Shown piece by piece: positions 23,840 through 35,400 of a stretch of DNA of 59,943 nt. Both the position numbers and the translations under genes were made by a program. Every line of letters begins with the position of its first letter. The first letter of the stretch is position 1. The DNA comes from Anaeromyces robustus (taxonomy: Eukaryota > Neocallimastigomycota > Neocallimastigomycetes > Neocallimastigales > Neocallimastigaceae): assembly GCA_002104895.1 (NCBI GenBank), contig MCFG01000298.1:27501-87443 (forward strand), in the 5' to 3' direction. The notes under the pieces were generated by a model. The model saw only the letters and a list, made by a program, of their open reading frames with translations, did not search any database and was not told the DNA's origin.

Positions 23840-26122
23840 TTACTTTTTCTCTATTAACAACATATTAGTGCTGTAGATTCCTGAAGTAAAAAAAGAAAAT
23901 ATTTTTCGACATATAAAGAATAAACCTGTCAAAAAGATTATTTTTGTGGATCCGCTAAAATCAGTTAATTCTACAATTAAATAAGAAGGAATCATTGAAG
24001 CAAAAATAATGATATACTGGGAAACAATTAATATACAACGTATAATACCGTTATTGATTAAAAGATCAAATCTATAATTTTCCATAATATTGAAGGTTAA
24101 TTTTGAAGATTTTAAATAGGTTTTCCAATAAATTCCAATAATTGAAAAGGTATAATCGTTAAACAATACCATAATAAAATTGAAAAAATTAAGAATAATA
24201 TTAAAGGCTACGGAGGGTACATATAATATAGTCAATAGTATTACACTAAATAAAACATAAGGAAAAAACATCCATAATAATAAACAATATAAAAACCAAT
24301 GTTCCTCAAAAAACGAATTAAACATATTCTCTAATTTATTATCTTTATTAATATTAAACCCTCTGAAAATACAATCAATTGCTTTTTTGCTGTTTTCCAA
24401 AAGCTCCTCTATGGTATGATCAGAGAACAAAATTATTGGCAAACATAATATAAACAATACTGTCAAATAATAGGCATAAAAGGAATGTTTTAATAATACT
24501 AATCCTTGCGTAAAAAAAAAACATGATGGGAATGGTGATATATGATATAATAATTAAGGTATTTTCGATCCTTCGTACAAACGTATTGAATAAACTTCCA
24601 AAACAAATCGAACCAAATCTAATAGAAATACAATGTTTGAAAGAGGTACCGATTGGATGATTGAAATGATCCCCTTTCAAAAAGAAAGTTGTTGTCCCAG
24701 CAATTGTCACATGAATAATATTTTTAACGATTTCGTTAAAGTAGTAATACGAAAAGAGCAAGAATGACAAAATTAGTATTAAATAAATATTAATACTATT
24801 AATTATAATTATACTATTATTTTCATATTTTGAAATATAACCATATGCCGAAGTTACAATGATAGTATTTATAATGAAGCCGGAAAATGTTGTAATTAAA
24901 TTTAAGAAGACTATCAAGGGATGATTTTTAACTGATTGTAAAGATTTTTTTAATATTTCTTCGGTAAATGATATTCTTTTTCGGATAATGTAAAAACTTG
25001 ATACAAATAGAAAGATATCAATAAGACATAATCCAATAATAAGTATCAAATAATTTTCTGATTTCTTACTAAAAATCACAATGGTAAAAATTGATATTAA
25101 AAAAATTGATATAAATGAAAAATATATAATAAATCTTATAAATCTAAAATATATATATATATATATATATATTAATAATAATTATTAATAGTTCAAATAT
25201 ATATTATTGTTTTTATTTAATAAATTTTTATAATAAATAAATAATAAATTAAAATTACATATTTTTATATTAACTTCTATTTTTTTTATTTTTTTTTATT
25301 ATATATTGAATATAATTAGATATAAAAAAAATTAATATAATGTTTACATTACCTTAATGTTATCATGTAATATAAATAGGATAATGAAAAAGTTATTACT
25401 ACAGCTAATAAATATCCAATAACTATTTTTTATCATTTGTTACTAAAAATGAATTGATAAAAGCTTCAAACTCATCCTCTTCATCAATATCATCGTTATT
25501 ATCATCAATATCAATAGCAAACGCATTTTTACCATATTCCTTCGAAATTTCCAAATCTTTTTCTTTTAAATTCACAGTATAATCTTTGTATTCTGAATTT
25601 TTTGATATTCCCAAATTATTCTTTATGGGAACATAATGTATTATTATTATTATTATTATTATTTTTACATTTTAAAAATTTAGATCTCGATTTTTCCATA
25701 GACTTATCATCTTTATATATAAATATATTACTCGTATTTTCTGTATCCATTTTTACTACTACATCTTTATCTGTAGTAGTATAATTAAGTTCCGTTATTT
25801 TGTTGATGGATAATACGTCATTTGTTGCATTAAAATCATTCATAATAAAAACTCTCCTCATGTCTTCTGTGTTGTTAGAGCTAATCTTATATGAATTGGT
25901 TTTATATTTTTCAAAATTCTATAATGAAGTTGAATTTTTATTTGGTAGACCATAGATACCTAAATAAGTTATTCCTCGAGTGAATAAAAAAATGACCCCA
26001 AGAAAAACTAAAATAAATAAAATTAAGCTAACAACTTCGTATGCATCATAAGCATCATGGTTTAAATCACCAGAAACACTACTTTTATCATAGTCGTTTA
26101 ATATTTTATTTTTTCTTTTCAT
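23840..26122 (-). pseudogene. Choline transporter-like (SLC44/PNS1 family) membrane protein, broken
   Basis: Two exons can be read, 26122-25353 and 25143-23840, joined by a GT-AG intron. The order fits the CTL family: cytosolic N-terminus, a first membrane helix ('VVSLILFILVFLGVIFLF'), a long loop, a second helix ('VIGYLLAVVITFSLSYLYYM'), further helices, and the conserved block 'NIIHVTIAG...GTSFKHCISIRFGSICFGSL'. Near the end, 'GIYWKTYLKSSKLTF' and 'YRFDLLINN' match the family's C-terminal pattern. Full length would be about 690 aa. Lesions are a TAG at 25919-25921, a frame change in the AAT repeat near 25640, one base too few in an A6 run (25426-25431), and an indel in an A10/T10 run near 24512-24521. 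Two are homopolymer errors that sequencing could cause, but together they argue for a pseudogene. Confidence 0.78.
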
Positions 26123-26465
26123 TATAAATTTTTTAAGCTATTTTTACTAAAGAAAAATATAATTATAAAAAATATCAATACTACAATGACTACCTTTAAA
26201 ACAATATTAATAGGATCATAAAAAAAAGTTACAGGTAGTATTCATAGAAGGATATTGATAACATTTTTTAAATGATAAAAGTATAAGAAAGTGGTATTAA
26301 TGTATTTGAATATATACATATCGCTTTTGTTTATGTTAATATTTTAAAATAATATATAGAAAAATAATACATCTTAGATAAATGATTAAATAAAACAAAT
26401 AATTCATATTCATAAAAAAATTTCAAATAATTATAAATTTTTAATATTTTTATATTTGTTTTGAC

Positions 26466-27170
26466 TTAACCTTTATTATGAGTTATAATTGAAACAATGG
26501 AATATTCATCAAATTTTAATAGTATAGATCCTTTACCTTTGGTGGTATAGGGAAAAGAACTTGTATTAATATTGTTAAGATAAATATAATAATTACTAAA
26601 GTAACTATCAATTTCATATGCTTTTCTATTTATATGATCACAAAATAGAAAACTGGAATTCTGTCCATTGACAACTCTAACAAATTCATATTCAGGATTT
26701 GACTTTGAACAATACATATTATAAAACGTAATTCCAAAATTTAAGTTTGTTGTAGAATTACTTTGGTTATTAATTGAATCATTAAAGTTTGTTGGAGGAG
26801 AAAATAGTTGATTTCTGATCTGTTGAAGTGACCTTTTACGAATATAATGAGTGCAATTACTATACGACAAGCGAGCATTTGAGATATGTGATACAAATTT
26901 CTTTTTGAAATCATCGAATATAAAATCAGATGATAAAACTTTGATCCTAAAATACCAACCTCTAGAACACATCGATCTTTTAACTGAAAGAATGTACTTG
27001 TTGAATTCCTTAAGTTTCGATTCCAGAAAATCCATCATATATACATTGGTCCATGAGTGAAGGCCATTGATGAAGATAATGCTAGTGTTGTTAATATCAG
27101 TTCCATAACAGCGGAATCCACGAACAAAAACATTACTATTTTCGTTACTATTATAAAAATTTCGTACCAT
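26466..27170 (-). CDS. Hypothetical protein, 234 aa
   Basis: I do not recognise this protein. It opens with a good ATG (27170) and runs 705 bases with mixed composition, unlike the low-complexity frames around it, which supports real coding. It is rich in Asn, Ser, Tyr and Phe, has seven cysteines and several N-x-S/T sites, and lacks an obvious signal peptide or membrane helix. The end 'AATAAAG|GTTAAG' could be a splice donor, so it may be the first exon of a longer gene or a fragment. It lies upstream of the broken SLC44-like gene on the same strand; no shared function can be claimed. Confidence 0.5.
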   Translation of the reverse strand: MVRNFYNSNENSNVFVRGFRCYGTDINNTSIIFINGLHSWTNVYMMDFLESKLKEFNKYILSVKRSMCSRGWYFRIKVLSSDFIFDDFKKKFVSHISNARLSYSNCTHYIRKRSLQQIRNQLFSPPTNFNDSINNQSNSTTNLNFGITFYNMYCSKSNPEYEFVRVVNGQNSSFLFCDHINRKAYEIDSYFSNYYIYLNNINTSSFPYTTKGKGSILLKFDEYSIVSIITHNKG

Positions 27171-27336
27171 TGTGATCTATATTTAATATTGAAGAAAAAA
27201 AATAAAAAAGTAAAATGAAAGTACTAAACTAAAAAAATCAAGTTAAAAATGTAGACTAGTAATAACTGAATGTAAATTTTTTCTTTTTTTTTTTTTCTTT
27301 TGTTTAAAATTTTCAATTGTTTATCTTCTTTACTCT

Positions 27337-27476
27337 ATTATAAAAACACTTGTAGAATATTGATATTATAAAAACACTTGTAGAATATTGATATTATAAA
27401 AACACTTGTAGAATATTGATATTATAAAAACACTTGTAGAATATTGATATTATAAAAACACTTGTAGAATATTGAT
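27337..27476. repeat. 28-bp tandem repeat, five copies
   Basis: Five head-to-tail identical copies of a 28-bp unit starting ATTATAAAAACACTTG and ending AATATTGAT, at 27337, 27365, 27393, 27421 and 27449. There are no spacers, so this is a minisatellite and not a CRISPR array. Confidence 0.95.
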
Positions 27477-27787
27477 AGTTGTTATAAAAATCTCTTTTTG
27501 CGAATGTAAATATATTTGAAATCTTGTAAATTCTTAAATTCATGAAAATTAAAAAAAAGTTAAAGGTGAAGAACTCAAAAATAACTATTCTAAATTCTAA
27601 TAAAGTATAAGCACATGCTTTTGAGTGAATCAAGCTCATACAATAATTAAAACAATTACAATAGATTCATACAGTGATAATATACAGAAATACATGAAAG
27701 GTAAATTTAAAAGAAAATACAAATATCTCATTTCCTGCATATCCAGCTTATACATATTATTAGAAAAAAGAACAATTATTGAGGAGA

Positions 27788-27883
27788 CTTCATAAAATGC
27801 CCTTAACGTCGCCATGTATCGACAGGCATTTACCCTCTTCTGAGCATTCCAACTGAATGGAAGTACAAGTCCTCAGAAGAGGG

Positions 27884-27928
<45 letters not shown>
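27788..27928 (+). ncRNA. Putative retroposed structured RNA: two hairpins plus A43
   Basis: A GC-richer island of about 100 bases ends in 43 A (27886-27928). It can fold into two adjacent hairpins. The first pairs AAATGCC (27795-27801) with GGCATTT (27825-27831), with an inner GTCG/CGAC stem. The second has a perfect 12-bp stem, CCCTCTTCTGAG (27833-27844) with CTCAGAAGAGGG (27872-27883). The poly(A) suggests an RNA copied into DNA, perhaps by the LINE machinery, but I see no clear target-site duplication. No known RNA family is recognised. Confidence 0.45.
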
Positions 27929-27930
<2 letters not shown>

Positions 27931-28142
27931 TAAAACAATAAAATAAAAAAAAATTTTTTTTTTTTTTTTTGATATAAATTCCTTCATTAAGGATAATTAA
28001 ACGATGTATAATTAAACTATGATGTTATTAATAAAAAAAAAAAAAAGATAATGTATAATGTAAATTTTTATTATTTTAAATTGTTACATAAATTTGAAAT
28101 TACAAAAATATTTGATCATTGTATAAAAAAAAAACTATTATT

Positions 28143-28276
<134 letters not shown>

Positions 28277-28441
28277 TTATTTAATTATTAATTAATATTA
28301 TCTCAATAATTAATACATTAATTTTACATAAACTATATTTTTTTTATATTATTATTATTATTACATTAAAAATATACAATTATAAATATATATATATTTA
28401 TTAATAAAAATATATATTATTCAGTATATTATCATAATTTA

Positions 28442-29680
28442 TTATGCTTTTCTTTTTTTCATTTCTCTTTCTTCATACTTTACTTTACAATTTTCAATAA
28501 TCTCAAGTATCTTTTTTTCATCAATCTTTAAATTTAATTTTGATTTTAAAACATCAATTTGATAATTTGGCTCATTCAAAAATTCTTTTAGAATGTTTAT
28601 TTTAGCTTCAGATAATCCTGAATATTGTTCTATAATATCTTCTTTGAATTTATCCAATATCATATTTACTGCTACTTCTAAAGCTTTATTTTCTTCACCT
28701 CTCGCTTCACCTTTAATTAAACCTTTCGCTTCACCTCTCGCTTCACCTCTCGCTTCACCTACCGCTTCACCTTCTTCTCTTGCTGCTACTACATCGTAAT
28801 AATCTTTTTCTCTTTGTAAATATATTTGATAGAAATTGTTGTCTCCTTTCAAAGTCAATAATTTTTCTCTTGCTTTTTTAAATATTGCTGGTGTTTCTTT
28901 ATTTCTAAAATATTCATTATTAGGATCATTTAAAAAGAAAAACCATGTAAATTTGTTTTCTAATTCTTCCTGATCAATATTCATATACTTTTGTAATTCA
29001 AAGAAATGAATATTTAATAAATCTTCAAAACCTTCCCCTTTATTTGTCTCCCTTTCTTTTAATTCAAAATGCCAGTGACGTTTATTCATATCTTTAAATA
29101 AATTATAATTTAATAAATTGATCATGATTACATCTGGTATCTCACCATACGATCTTCCTTGCGGTAGAGAATGAAAAATTATTCCAGAGGAATAATACAA
29201 AGATCTTTTAAACATATGACCAGTTTTATTGAATTGAATTTCAATATTTACTAATTTATTATGATTTGTTTTTGCTGTCATAAAAATACCTTGATTTTGG
29301 ATTTCTTCAAATTTTCTTTTTCTTTTAAAATTTTTATTTTTAATCGCTAATAATGTATCCATCCTTCCTAATTTTCCAATTTTAGTTTCGTTAGTTGTAT
29401 TTTCAGAATCTTCAGAGTTTTCATCGTCTGTATTATTAATAATTGCATTTGTTGCTAACACTGGAACTATTTCAATATTCTTATATTCTAGATCATCAAT
29501 TATAATTTCAGAATCAAAAATATTATTTAAAAAATTAATCATCATTTTTTTATTATTAATAAATAAGCTCTTAAAAGCAACATCAACTTTAGGATTTATC
29601 TTAACAATTAATTTTTCACTTTCTATTCCTTTTTCATTATTTAAAATTTTTTCTTCTTTATTTAAACTATTCCCACTCAT
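28442..29680 (-). CDS. PD-(D/E)XK nuclease family transposase (Rpn/PDDEXK_2 type)
   Basis: A single-exon ORF of 412 aa with ATG at 29680. The family (bacterial Rpn, 'transposase_31' and PDDEXK_2 proteins) comprises recombination-promoting nucleases that cut DNA. The hallmark 'NPKVDVAFKSLF' start is followed by 'NNKKMMINFLNNIF', the likely metal-binding Asp in 'GRMDTLLAI', and the E-x-Q core 'VNIEIQFN', then 'SLPQGRSYGEIPDVIMINLL'. A C-terminal linker repeats GEARGEA-like units, as is typical. Such ORFs are otherwise mainly bacterial, so horizontal acquisition is likely. I infer an intact enzyme because the frame is full length with no lesions. No terminal inverted repeats flank it that I can see. 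Confidence 0.88.
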   Translation of the reverse strand: MSGNSLNKEEKILNNEKGIESEKLIVKINPKVDVAFKSLFINNKKMMINFLNNIFDSEIIIDDLEYKNIEIVPVLATNAIINNTDDENSEDSENTTNETKIGKLGRMDTLLAIKNKNFKRKRKFEEIQNQGIFMTAKTNHNKLVNIEIQFNKTGHMFKRSLYYSSGIIFHSLPQGRSYGEIPDVIMINLLNYNLFKDMNKRHWHFELKERETNKGEGFEDLLNIHFFELQKYMNIDQEELENKFTWFFFLNDPNNEYFRNKETPAIFKKAREKLLTLKGDNNFYQIYLQREKDYYDVVAAREEGEAVGEARGEARGEAKGLIKGEARGEENKALEVAVNMILDKFKEDIIEQYSGLSEAKINILKEFLNEPNYQIDVLKSKLNLKIDEKKILEIIENCKVKYEEREMKKRKA

Positions 29681-30051
29681 TTTAATTTTTATTAAAACTA
29701 AAAGTATTATTTGAAAATTTTATTAATATTAAATACTAAAATAATTTTTTTTTATAGACCTATCGTATCCTATGATATAAAATAAATATTTGTAGCAAAA
29801 TATTTGTCATATATTTGAATAGGATTCAAATATATATTAATTTTTATCTTATTACAATAATATATTATATTTTATTAATTTATAATAATTATTATTTATA
29901 TTTTCTTATTTTAAATTATTATTCTTTTAATATATTAATTTATTAGTTTTTATTCTTGTTAGTGAAATATGTGTTAAATGTATTAAAATGTATTGTATTA
30001 AATATAATGTATGAGCCACATTGTATGAATATAAAAGTGAATGTGGATGGA
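29681..30051. other. AT-rich upstream flank of the PD-(D/E)XK gene
   Basis: No gene is seen; presumably contains that gene's promoter and the left flank of the adjacent MITE-like repeat. Confidence 0.5.
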
Positions 30052-30703
30052 GGTGCATTTCGAAAATTTGTATTTCGAAAACTTGTATTTCGTAAAAGTG
30101 CATTTCGGAAAAAATGGCGCATTATAATGTAATAAATAAATAAATTAATAAATAAATTATAAAATAAATAAATTATAAAGTAAATAAATTATTATATAAT
30201 AATAAATAAATTAATAATAAAAAATTAATAAAAATAAATAAATAATAAATAAATAAAATTAAATAAAAAATAAATAAATTTAATTATAAATTAATCAATA
30301 TTATAAATATAAAAGTATTTATTATTAAAAATATTTAAAATCATATTGATTGATACTTAAATTAACCATTTTTTATACGATTTTAATATTCTAATATAAA
30401 TTTCTTATTTATTTTTAATTCTTGAAATTTTATTCTTCTCTTTTAATAACGAATTAGTATATTTAATAATTAACAATTGAAATATGCTGTTAATTATTAT
30501 TATTAATCATAAATTAGCGAATAATTTTTATTTTATTATTATATATTAAAATGTAATTGTGTATACTTTATATTTTTGAATAAAACTTTAAAGTATAAAT
30601 TATTAATAAAAAAATAAATTAAGATATCAATATCAAAATCATATATATTTTAACAGTATTTTATTTAAAAATGTTTTCGAAATACAAATTTTCGAAATGC
30701 ACC
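30052..30703. mobile_element. MITE-like element with 31-bp perfect terminal inverted repeats
   Basis: The ends 30052-30082 and 30673-30703 are exact inverse complements over 31 bases (beginning GGTGCATTTCGAAAAT). Outside this, GATGG continues the match with one indel. The 590-base interior is AT-rich and codes for nothing. Short size, terminal inverted repeats and lack of ORFs fit a non-autonomous DNA transposon. No certain target-site duplication was found. Confidence 0.7.
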
Positions 30704-32255
30704 CCATCGCAAAATACAACACTCTAATAAATAATAATAATTAGGTTAGGCATTCTTATTAATACCTTTATAATAAAAAATAAAATAAAAAGAGTAAATA
30801 TTTTTGTTAATCATTAAAAAATAAAATAAACCAAAATATAAAATAAAAAAAACATTTTTTTAAAAAAAATTAATAATAAATAAAATAATTATTTTGTTTT
30901 AATTTATTCGCCAAAATTTTGGTGGCTTTTATATTTACGTCATAAAATATCAACACAATTATTATTAACGCCATAAATTAAATATATGGCTTTAAAAAAA
31001 TTGTAGAAATAAGCCACAAAACAATGACAAAATTGCATATACGCCCCACGTAATTATACGTGACTTAAAAATTTTTGCAAATTGCAACTTTATTTATTTA
31101 ATTAATTATTATTTATTTATTAAATTTTTAATGAAATTAAGTAGCTTTAAATAAAAAATATTCAAGCCATCTTACGAAATACAAGTTTTTGAAATACAAA
31201 TTTTCGAAATGCAACTCTCTGTGAGGGAGAAGTGCATTTCGGAATCTGTGGCGCATGAAATTTTATATATTAAATAAATGAATAAATAAATAAATAATAA
31301 TTAAAAATTATAATTAATAATTACAAATTAAAAAATGAAATAAAATGAAATAAAAATAAAATGAAGTAAAATATTATTTTAATAATAATTAAAAAAATAT
31401 AATTATAATATAAGAATAATTGTAAATAAGTTAATAATTAAAAAAATTATAATAAAATCAAAGAATTGAAAAAAAAATACAAAAAAATACAAAAAAAAAT
31501 TTAAAAAAGAAAGATTCAAGTTATTCATTAACTTTTACAAACAAACAAAAATCATATTTTTTCAAAGTCTTTTATTTTATTTAATATTTTATAATATTTT
31601 TCATTTATATTTAAAATTATTTATATAAAATATTTTAATTCATTTTATTATTAAATTGTAATAATAATAACTAAAATTTTAATAAAATAATAAATGTAAC
31701 GAATCCTAGAATTGTTACGGTTCATAAAATTAATAAATGGATTATAACAACAAAATTTTTCTAAACACTTCAAGATTTGTTAATTAAAATTTTTATTTAG
31801 TTTAAAGTTATTTATTTTATTTATTAAGTTTTTAATATTAAGAATTAATAAAGATTAATAAAGATTAAAAGATTAATGATTAATGATTTAATTATAATTC
31901 AAAAATTATTTTAAAAATTACATGTATTTATATTTTTTTACACAGTTAAAATTTGTTAAGCCTATCTAACATTTTCTAACTAATTTAAAATATAATTACT
32001 AAGTAAAACTAAAATAAATTGAATATAAATGGTTAATAAAATTATAAGTTAATTATTATAAATATTTATTATATAATAATTAATTACTATCTATTTATTA
32101 TTATTATAATTATTTATATATTTAAGAGAATATTTTAGAATTTTAACAGAAAATTTACTAAACTATTACTAATAGAATTATAAAAAAAATGTTTTAAATT
32201 GATTTTAAATTGTTAATATAATTATTATTTTATTATTATAAATAATAATTATATA
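30704..32255. other. Gene-free repeat region
   Basis: No coding sequence seen. Besides the MITE terminus it contains small perfect palindromes such as CCAAAATTTTGG near 30912 and the hairpin CACGTA-ATTA-TACGTG near 31048. The remainder is AT-rich. Confidence 0.55.
31172..31256. repeat. Further copy of the MITE terminal sequence
   Basis: 31172-31213 is inverse to 30052-30095 with few mismatches, extending past the 31-bp repeat. It is followed by GTGCATTTCGGAA...TGGCGCAT (31231-31256), repeating the block at 30099-30123. So the same terminus family occurs three times in 1.2 kb, in both orientations. Confidence 0.75.
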
Positions 32256-35200
32256 TGTTAAATGTGGGTAATTTGGTTTAATAATGGTCAGGTCAAGATG
32301 TTTAATTAATAACAAAATAACTAATTAAACAAATATATAATTAATAGGCAAATTTATTTATTAATACACAATAAATTAATTAATTAATTAAAGAACACGT
32401 TTTAAAATAATTAAGTTTTATAATAATATTTTTTATTAATAATTAATTAAGAAAAGTTTAAATAATAATTAGATTATTAAGTCATTAATTCTAAGTTATT
32501 TAATAATCTTACAAAGATTAAAAGGAATTGTAATTTCAATCCTTATTTATACTTTTTCTAAATCTAATAATTATTAATACATTTAATTATTATAATCTAT
32601 TGATAATATATTTATACATGTATAATTTTAAATAAAATATATGAATAAAATAATATTGATAAAAATCTAACTATATAAAACTAATATAAAACTATATAAA
32701 CTATTAATAAATTTAATGATAAGAATTATAATCTAAGATTTAGATTTATAACTATTCTAATTATTTAACTAGTTAACTATTTAATTATTTAATTATTTAG
32801 TATACTATTTAATTATTTATCTATATATTAATTATTTTTATCTTTGGATTTTTATAATCTTTTCTGTATAATTAATTATTATAGATAAAATGGGATATCT
32901 TTAATTATTTAAGATCTTAAGTAAATTTTAAATCTTTTTGAGATTTTTTAGAATTCTAAGAATTTCTGTAAATTAATATAATAATCAACTATTCTAATTT
33001 TTTATAAAAATAATTAACAATTATAATAATATATTATATAAATTATTATTATTATTCGAATTAATATTTTATAAATTATTTGAAGGCGTTTTCTGTATAT
33101 CTGAATAATTATTATTATTATAAATTATAATATAATTATTGAAATAAAAAGATTTTATCTATATAAATTTTATAATCCTTGTAAATATTTAATTATATTT
33201 TTATATTGTGTAAACCTTTAAAGTCCAATATCTCGCCAACCAGTGGTCCAAATGGGCTGAAATTCAGATATGTTGTAGCTCTTGAGCAGAGCTTCCCAAT
33301 GAGCATAAAATTAAGCGGAAATCTTCAATATTTGGTGAGTTATCGTTATTTTTCTTCTGATTATTTTTATTAATATCTTAAGGGTTAAATTAAGTTGATT
33401 AATATTTATTTAATTTGTCCAAACCCTTTACAATATCAATTTAAATACTTTTTAATATTTGTTTATTTTATTGAAAATCGAATTTAAATTTAAATTTCAA
33501 TTTCAAAAAATTTTTTCAAATTTTTCATATAAATTAAATAATCAATAAAAATTAAAAAACACTTCAATTTTATTAAAATTTAACATGCAATCGTTTTACA
33601 TCTTTATTTCAAAAATTACAATTTTACACTAAAAATCAAAATATACAATATACACACTCAATTATTATCAAAATTAATATTAAAATGGACTATTAATTAT
33701 TAAAAATATTCAATTTTATTATAAAATATTCATTATTACTGATATCAATTTTATTATTCAAAAAATAAATTTTTTTTTTAATAATTTTTCAATAAAAAAT
33801 TTTTATTAAAAATTTCAAAAAAAAAAAATATAATAAATTTTAAAAATTTTTTTTTCAATATAAATTTCCATTTATTGCAATATATTCAAAATATATCATT
33901 CAATTAAAAATCTTTAAAAATTTAATATCAACTATTTTATATTATATATTTATTATTCAACTTATAATATATTCAATTATATTATTTTAACTATAAATTA
34001 TTTAAAATTATTAATTTCAAACTTTAATTCATATTATTTGGTTATTGACAATCGCCTGGAATTCGATTTTCTTTGGGGGAGCGATGTCGCGAATATTAGT
34101 GGATTTAAAATTGAAATTCACTAATAGATCAATTACATTTAAATTTCGTTATTGACTAAATCACTTAAAATTCGATTTTCAATAAAATAAACAAATATTA
34201 AAAAGTATTTAAATTGATATTGTAAAGGGTTTGGACAAATTAAATAAATATTAATCAACTTAATTTAACCCTTAAGATATTAATAAAAATAATCAGAAGA
34301 AAAATAACGATAACTCACCAAATATTGAAGATTTCCGCTTAATTTTATGCTCATTGGGAAGCTCTGCTCAAGAGCTACAACATATCTGAATTTCAGCCCA
34401 TTTGGACCACTGGTTGGCGAGATATTGGACTTTAAAGGTTTACACAATATAAAAATATAATTAAATATTTACAAGGATTATAAAATTTATATAGATAAAA
34501 TCTTTTTATTTCAATAATTATATTATAATTTATAATAATAATAATTATTCAGATATACAGAAAACGCCTTCAAATAATTTATAAAATATTAATTCGAATA
34601 ATAATAATAATTTATATAATATATTATTATAATTGTTAATTATTTTTATAAAAAATTAGAATAGTTGATTATTATATTAATTTACAGAAATTCTTAGAAT
34701 TCTAAAAAATCTCAAAAAGATTTAAAATTTACTTAAGATCTTAAATAATTAAAGATATCCCATTTTATCTATAATTAATTATACAGAAAAGATCATAAAA
34801 ATCCAAAGATAAAAATAATTAATATATAGATAAATAATTAAATAGTATACTAAACAATTAAAATAATTAAATAGTTAACTAGTTAAATAATTAGAATAGT
34901 TATAAATCTAAATCTTAGATTATAATTCTTATCATTAAATTTATTAATAGTTTATATAGTTTTATATTAGTTTTATATAGTTAGATTTTTATCAATATTA
35001 TTTTATTCATATATTTTATTTAAAATTATACATGTATAAATATATTATCAATAGATTATAATAATTAAATGTATTAATAATTATTAGATTTAGAAAAAGT
35101 ATAAATAAGGATTGAAATTACAATTCCTTTTAATCTTTGTAAGATTATTAACTAACTAATCTAAAATTGAATTAATGACTTAATAATCTAATTATTATTT

Positions 35201-35400
35201 AAACTTTTCTTAATTAATTATTAATAAAAAATATTATTATAAAACTTAATTATTTTAAAAAGTGTTCTTTAATTAATTAATTAATTTATTGTGTATTAAA
35301 AATTTGCCTATTAATTATATATTTGTTTAATTAGTTATTTTGTTATTAATTAAACATCTTGACCTGACCATTATTAAACCAAAACCACCCACATTTAACA
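32256..35400. repeat. 3.1-kb foldback: two 1.23-kb inverted arms around a 0.7-kb spacer
   Basis: The left arm 32256-33485 and right arm 34168-35400 are near-identical inverse complements. Their outer ends share TGTTAAATGTGGGT and their inner ends share TTGAAAATCGAATTT. Where compared, the arms differ by occasional substitutions and short indels. Each arm carries a GC-richer block of about 140 bases (33210-33350 and 34305-34445) including GTAGCTCTTGAGCAGAGC. There is no ORF of note in arms or spacer. It resembles a foldback transposon; a recent inverted duplication is the alternative. Confidence 0.9.

Noticed and set aside
27337-27476. CRISPR array
   Set aside because: The repeats are directly adjacent without spacers and the genome is eukaryotic.
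27790-27987. Minus-strand 65-aa frame
   Set aside because: It crosses the poly(A) tract and the hairpins; the structure explains the sequence better than coding.
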